Part shown: piece by piece, positions 36,401 through 37,963 of the stretch
Layout of the letters: each line of letters begins with the position of its first letter
Position numbering within the stretch: position 1 is the first letter of the stretch
Assembly (NCBI RefSeq): GCF_003344345.1
Contig: NZ_QPIP01000005.1
Location: 1 to 37,963 of the forward strand
Direction of reading: 5' to 3'
Source of the DNA: Wolbachia endosymbiont of Cylisticus convexus
GTDB taxonomy: Bacteria; Pseudomonadota; Alphaproteobacteria; Rickettsiales; Anaplasmataceae
DNA: 37,963 nucleotides
Position numbers and translations under genes: made by a program
The notes under the pieces: model-generated
Seen by the model: the letters and a program-made list of their open reading frames with translations, nothing else
What the model was told of the DNA's origin: nothing
Database searches by the model: none

Positions 36401-36583
36401 GTTAAAATACTAAAATATTGAAACTTGAAAATGAAAGTGATATTAAGAAAGAACATAATATGTATTAAAGAAGAGCTTCACATTTATAAATGAAAACATC
36501 TATAAAAAATTCATAATTATTTATAATTTTTTATTAATCTTTTTATGCGAAAAAAGCAAAAAAACTTGGAAATGGAGGTTATA
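36401..36583. other. AT-rich spacer between two group II intron segments
   Basis: About 180 bp with no supported gene. It probably contains the insertion site (exon side) of the intron starting near 36584. Confidence 0.4.
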
Positions 36584-37963
36584 GTGTGCCGTAGTGATGC
36601 AAGGAATGGTCAGAAAAGAGCAAACTGAGTACTTAAGCTACGCAATAGATGAGGGTGGGCCCCTCGGAGCCGATTTACAAGAGCAGGCTTCAAACAACCA
36701 TAAGCTGCTTTGGTAAAGAGCCAAGGTAGTGAGCGTTATGGAAAAGGCGCAGTTATGTGTCATGTGTGAAATAGAGAGATGAACGAAAGTGAACCACTGA
36801 TAAAGTGTCGAAACCATAACTGATGACGTCAAAACCAGGGGCTTATAACTCAACTGGGATAAATCTACCGGGAGCTTGTTTACGGGGTAGGAGGCGTCCG
36901 GCATAAAGGTGGCATGAATCTATTTTAGGCTATTGTGTAGAACTACGGGAACCTGTCGTTTCGATGATAAGGGAGAAATTCAAGGAGCTAAACTCTAAGG
37001 ATGAGAGTACCAATGCGGAAAACAGGGGCGCGTAGTAGTGAAGAAGTTTCTGTAATGGAAATGGAGCGAAGGAGTTGAGTTATTCAGTTTTAATTATGTA
37101 TCAACCGAAAGGGAGGAGTTAATGAATAAAACAAAGTCTTTTGATATACCAAAGCAACTTATTTGGAGGGCTTATAAACAAGTATCGAAAAATAAAGGTG
37201 CGGCTGGTGTGGATGAGGTATCGATAACAAGGTTTGAAGAGAACCTGAAGGATAATCTGTACAAACTATGGAATCGGATGTCATCAGGAAGTTATTTTCC
37301 AGAGCCTGTAAAAGCTGTAGCAATACCGAAAGATACGGGAGGGGGACAAAGAATTTTAGGTGTTCCTTCAGTATTCGACAGGATAGGGCAAACGGCCGCT
37401 TCTATGTATCTTGAGCCGCTAGTAGAACCAAAATTCCATGAAGATTCATATGGTTATAGACCGAATAAATCAGCACTGGATGCGGTAGATACGGCAAGGA
37501 AAAGATGCTGGAGGTATGATTGGACGATAGATCTAGATATATCCGGGTTTTTCGACAATTTGGATCACGAGTTGGCATTGCAAGCTATCAAGAAGCATAC
37601 AAATTGCAAATGGGTCATACTATACGTTGAAAGGTGGATAAAATCCCCTATAAAACTTGCAGATGGCAGTAAGGTAGTTAGGGATAAAGGAGTTCCGCAA
37701 GGAGGTTCAGTTAGCCCAATCATCTCTAATATATTCATGCATCATGTGTTTGATATATGGATGAAAAAGAACTACCCGACGGTACCATTTGAGAGATATG
37801 TGGATGATGCGATAGTGCACTGCAGAACAGAGAAACAGGCAGAATTTGTGAAAGTAATGATCGAAGAAAGATTGGCTGAGTATAAGTTGAAATTACATCC
37901 TGAAAAGACACAGATAGTGTACTGTAAGGATGACAATAGGAGAGATGAATTTCCTAAACAAAG
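36584..37963 (+). mobile_element. Group II intron, 5' part, continuing past the window
   Basis: A GTGTG that fits the GUGYG intron 5' end lies at 36584-36588. The next 530 bp are unusually G-rich for this genome and contain typical domain I features (gaactacgggaacctgtcg, gcggaaaacaggggcg) with no long plus-strand frame. A reverse transcriptase ORF begins at 37122 and is still open at the right edge. The intron 3' domains V and VI lie outside the window. Base composition differs sharply from its neighbours, as expected of an acquired ribozyme. Confidence 0.8.
37122..37963 (+). CDS. Group II intron reverse transcriptase/maturase, 5' part
   Basis: The intron-encoded protein splices the intron and copies it into new sites. 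ATG 37122 follows a strong AGGGAGGAG site. The 280 codons visible have no stop: QVSKNKGAAGVDEVSI (RT0/1), VAIPKDTGGGQRILGVPSV, YGYRPNKSALDAVD, TIDLDISGFFDNLDHELAL (first catalytic Asp), KGVPQGGSVSPIISNIFMHH and the catalytic YVDDA box with LKLHPEKTQIVYCKDD after it. All polymerase motifs expected in this part are intact, so the element may be active. The maturase and possible HNH domains lie beyond the edge. Confidence 0.93.
   Translation, partial: MNKTKSFDIPKQLIWRAYKQVSKNKGAAGVDEVSITRFEENLKDNLYKLWNRMSSGSYFPEPVKAVAIPKDTGGGQRILGVPSVFDRIGQTAASMYLEPLVEPKFHEDSYGYRPNKSALDAVDTARKRCWRYDWTIDLDISGFFDNLDHELALQAIKKHTNCKWVILYVERWIKSPIKLADGSKVVRDKGVPQGGSVSPIISNIFMHHVFDIWMKKNYPTVPFERYVDDAIVHCRTEKQAEFVKVMIEERLAEYKLKLHPEKTQIVYCKDDNRRDEFPKQ

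Noticed and set aside
36638..36904. 88-codon minus-strand frame
   Set aside because: It lies inside the structured 5' region of the group II intron, opposite to its transcription, and has no protein features.

Overview
The window is from an AT-rich alphaproteobacterial endosymbiont of the order Rickettsiales, almost certainly Wolbachia. The evidence is protein-level familiarity (Wolbachia-type GlmS, TruB-RpsO-Pnp and RpsB-Tsf-PyrH-Frr blocks, an ankyrin-repeat protein), dense decaying insertion sequences, a group II intron, and short palindromic repeats inserted in frame inside genes. The sequence cannot say whether this is a living symbiont chromosome or a Wolbachia segment transferred to a host nucleus. 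Several normally essential genes are broken here, so that question matters.

Layout. 1-5.9 kb is an accessory, IS-rich zone: an IS5-type element with perfect 20-bp ends, a frameshifted Bcr/CflA-type exporter divergent from an AAC(6')-like acetyltransferase, a 215-bp MITE derived from an IS4-type element, an AEC-family permease, and a patchwork of two transposase fragments around an unrecognised orphan ORF. 5.9-8.4 kb holds glmS, yajC and tRNA-Asp on the minus strand. 8.4-11.6 kb is the translation block rpsB-tsf-pyrH-frr, in which pyrH carries two opposite single-A indels. 11.8-13.1 kb is a decayed IS4-type element. 13.3-16.1 kb holds a small unknown gene, an ftsI pseudogene and a divergent intact ispH.

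16.4-19.3 kb is a tight three-gene operon whose architecture resembles the GspL/PilMN, GspM/PilO and GspC/PilP inner-membrane platform of type II secretion and type IV pili. It is the best candidate here for an undescribed system. 19.3-30.5 kb is mostly housekeeping: tRNA-Arg, ssb, dapA, a quinone oxidoreductase, a frameshifted ankyrin gene, cox11/ctaG, a Bax-inhibitor-1 family protein, a cysteine desulfurase, an alpha/beta hydrolase with a small lipoprotein, lolD, an A-type Fe-S carrier with an acidic insert, dgt and ribD. 30.5-31.0 kb encodes a membrane protein with a collagen-like Gly-X-Y tail. 31.2-34.7 kb is truB (in-frame stop)-rpsO-pnp. From 34.8 kb to the end are IS110-type remnants, an inverted group II intron remnant, and the 5' part of an apparently intact group II intron whose reverse transcriptase runs off the right edge.

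Three themes recur. Frameshifts at poly-A runs affect the exporter, pyrH (twice) and the ankyrin gene. Two nearly identical 75-bp double-hairpin repeats lie in frame in ribD and truB. Mobile elements are broken far more often than housekeeping genes. Functions come from motif and family recognition by eye; no database search was run.
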